Part shown: positions 15,542-15,629 of the stretch, piece after piece
Position numbering within the stretch: position 1 is the stretch's first letter
How the letters are laid out: every line of letters starts with the position of its first letter
DNA from: Betaproteobacteria bacterium UBA7395
GTDB taxonomy: Bacteria; Pseudomonadota; Gammaproteobacteria; Burkholderiales; Rhodocyclaceae
DNA: 15,629 bases
Assembly: GCA_002470165.1 (NCBI GenBank)
Contig: DKNF01000155.1
Location: forward strand, 1-15,629
Direction of reading: 5' to 3'
The notes under the pieces: model-generated
Told to the model about the DNA's origin: nothing
Seen by the model: the letters and a program-made list of their open reading frames with translations, nothing else
Database searches by the model: none
Program-made: the position numbers and the translations under genes

Positions 15542-15629
15542 GTGGCGGGTCTGGTATTCCTGACGACCGCCGACGATGCAGCCGTTCCACGTGAAACCGC
15601 GCGCATCCTCGGTGGCGCCCGTCTGGGCG
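15542..15629 (+). CDS. possible start of a further plus-strand gene (cut by the window edge)
   Basis: A GTG two bases after the preceding TGA opens a reading frame that stays open to the window edge (about 29 codons, beginning MAGLVFLTTADDAAVPRE). An alternative ATG at 15576 in another frame is also open to the edge. I do not recognise either product, and no good ribosome binding site is seen. The tight spacing would fit an operon with the halogenase-like gene. Confidence 0.35.
   Translation, partial: MAGLVFLTTADDAAVPRETARILGGARLG
15584..15597. promoter_or_regulatory. parS: parS-like centromere site (ParB binding)
   Basis: GTTCCACGTGAAAC, base-for-base identical and in the same orientation as the site at 1634, about 14 kb away. 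It lies 43 bases after the halogenase-like gene and may fall inside the next coding region, as parS sites often do. Confidence 0.85.

Noticed and set aside
14113..15606. 497-residue minus-strand frame over the halogenase-like gene
   Set aside because: Antisense shadow; the plus-strand gene carries all FAD and halogenase motifs.

Overview
The window is the replication-origin neighbourhood of a high-GC, Gram-negative bacterial chromosome. Gene order (gyrB-dnaN-dnaA on the minus strand, rpmH-rnpA-yidD-yidC-mnmE on the plus strand), the DnaA and YidC sequences, a C-terminal KWPF-type MCE protein and an outer-membrane-type lipoprotein all point to a betaproteobacterium. A relative of Rhodocyclales such as Dechloromonas/Azonexus is my best guess, but that is inference from protein flavour and not a database match.

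Left third (1-4634): the 5' two thirds of gyrB (running off the left edge), complete dnaN and complete dnaA, all on the minus strand. A parS-like ParB site lies in the gyrB leader. The dnaN/dnaA and dnaA/rpmH gaps are AT-rich and each carries a perfect DnaA box (TTATCCACA).

Middle (4635-8395): the plus-strand rpmH-rnpA-yidD-yidC-mnmE cluster for ribosomal protein L34, the RNase P protein, the membrane insertase and its helper, and tRNA wobble modification. It starts from a near-consensus sigma-70 promoter. A strong intrinsic-terminator-like hairpin with a T tract is embedded in the first codons of rnpA and could keep L34 expression above that of RNase P protein. mnmE is not followed by mnmG-rsmG-parA-parB as in many proteobacteria. 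Instead there is a very AT-rich 238-base gap (8396-8633) with a third perfect DnaA box and near-boxes, which is a serious alternative candidate for oriC.

Right half (8634-15629): accessory content. A minus-strand unit reads DUF2726 protein, MlaE-like permease, MlaD-like MCE protein, small lipoprotein. It looks like a lipid-transport system whose ATPase is missing from the neighbourhood. Divergent from it on the plus strand are a TauE/SafE-type permease, a B12-binding-domain radical SAM enzyme and a flavin-dependent halogenase-like oxidoreductase. The last two may begin a natural-product or pigment cluster that continues past the right edge. A second parS-like site sits at 15584, so two identical 14-bp sites bracket the whole origin region.

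Nothing in the window is a clearly new defence or mobile system: I saw no CRISPR array, transposase, integrase, rRNA or tRNA. The most interesting leads are the third DnaA-box region beside the mnmE breakpoint, the paired parS sites, the terminator inside rnpA, the ATPase-less Mla-like operon, and the radical SAM/halogenase-like pair.
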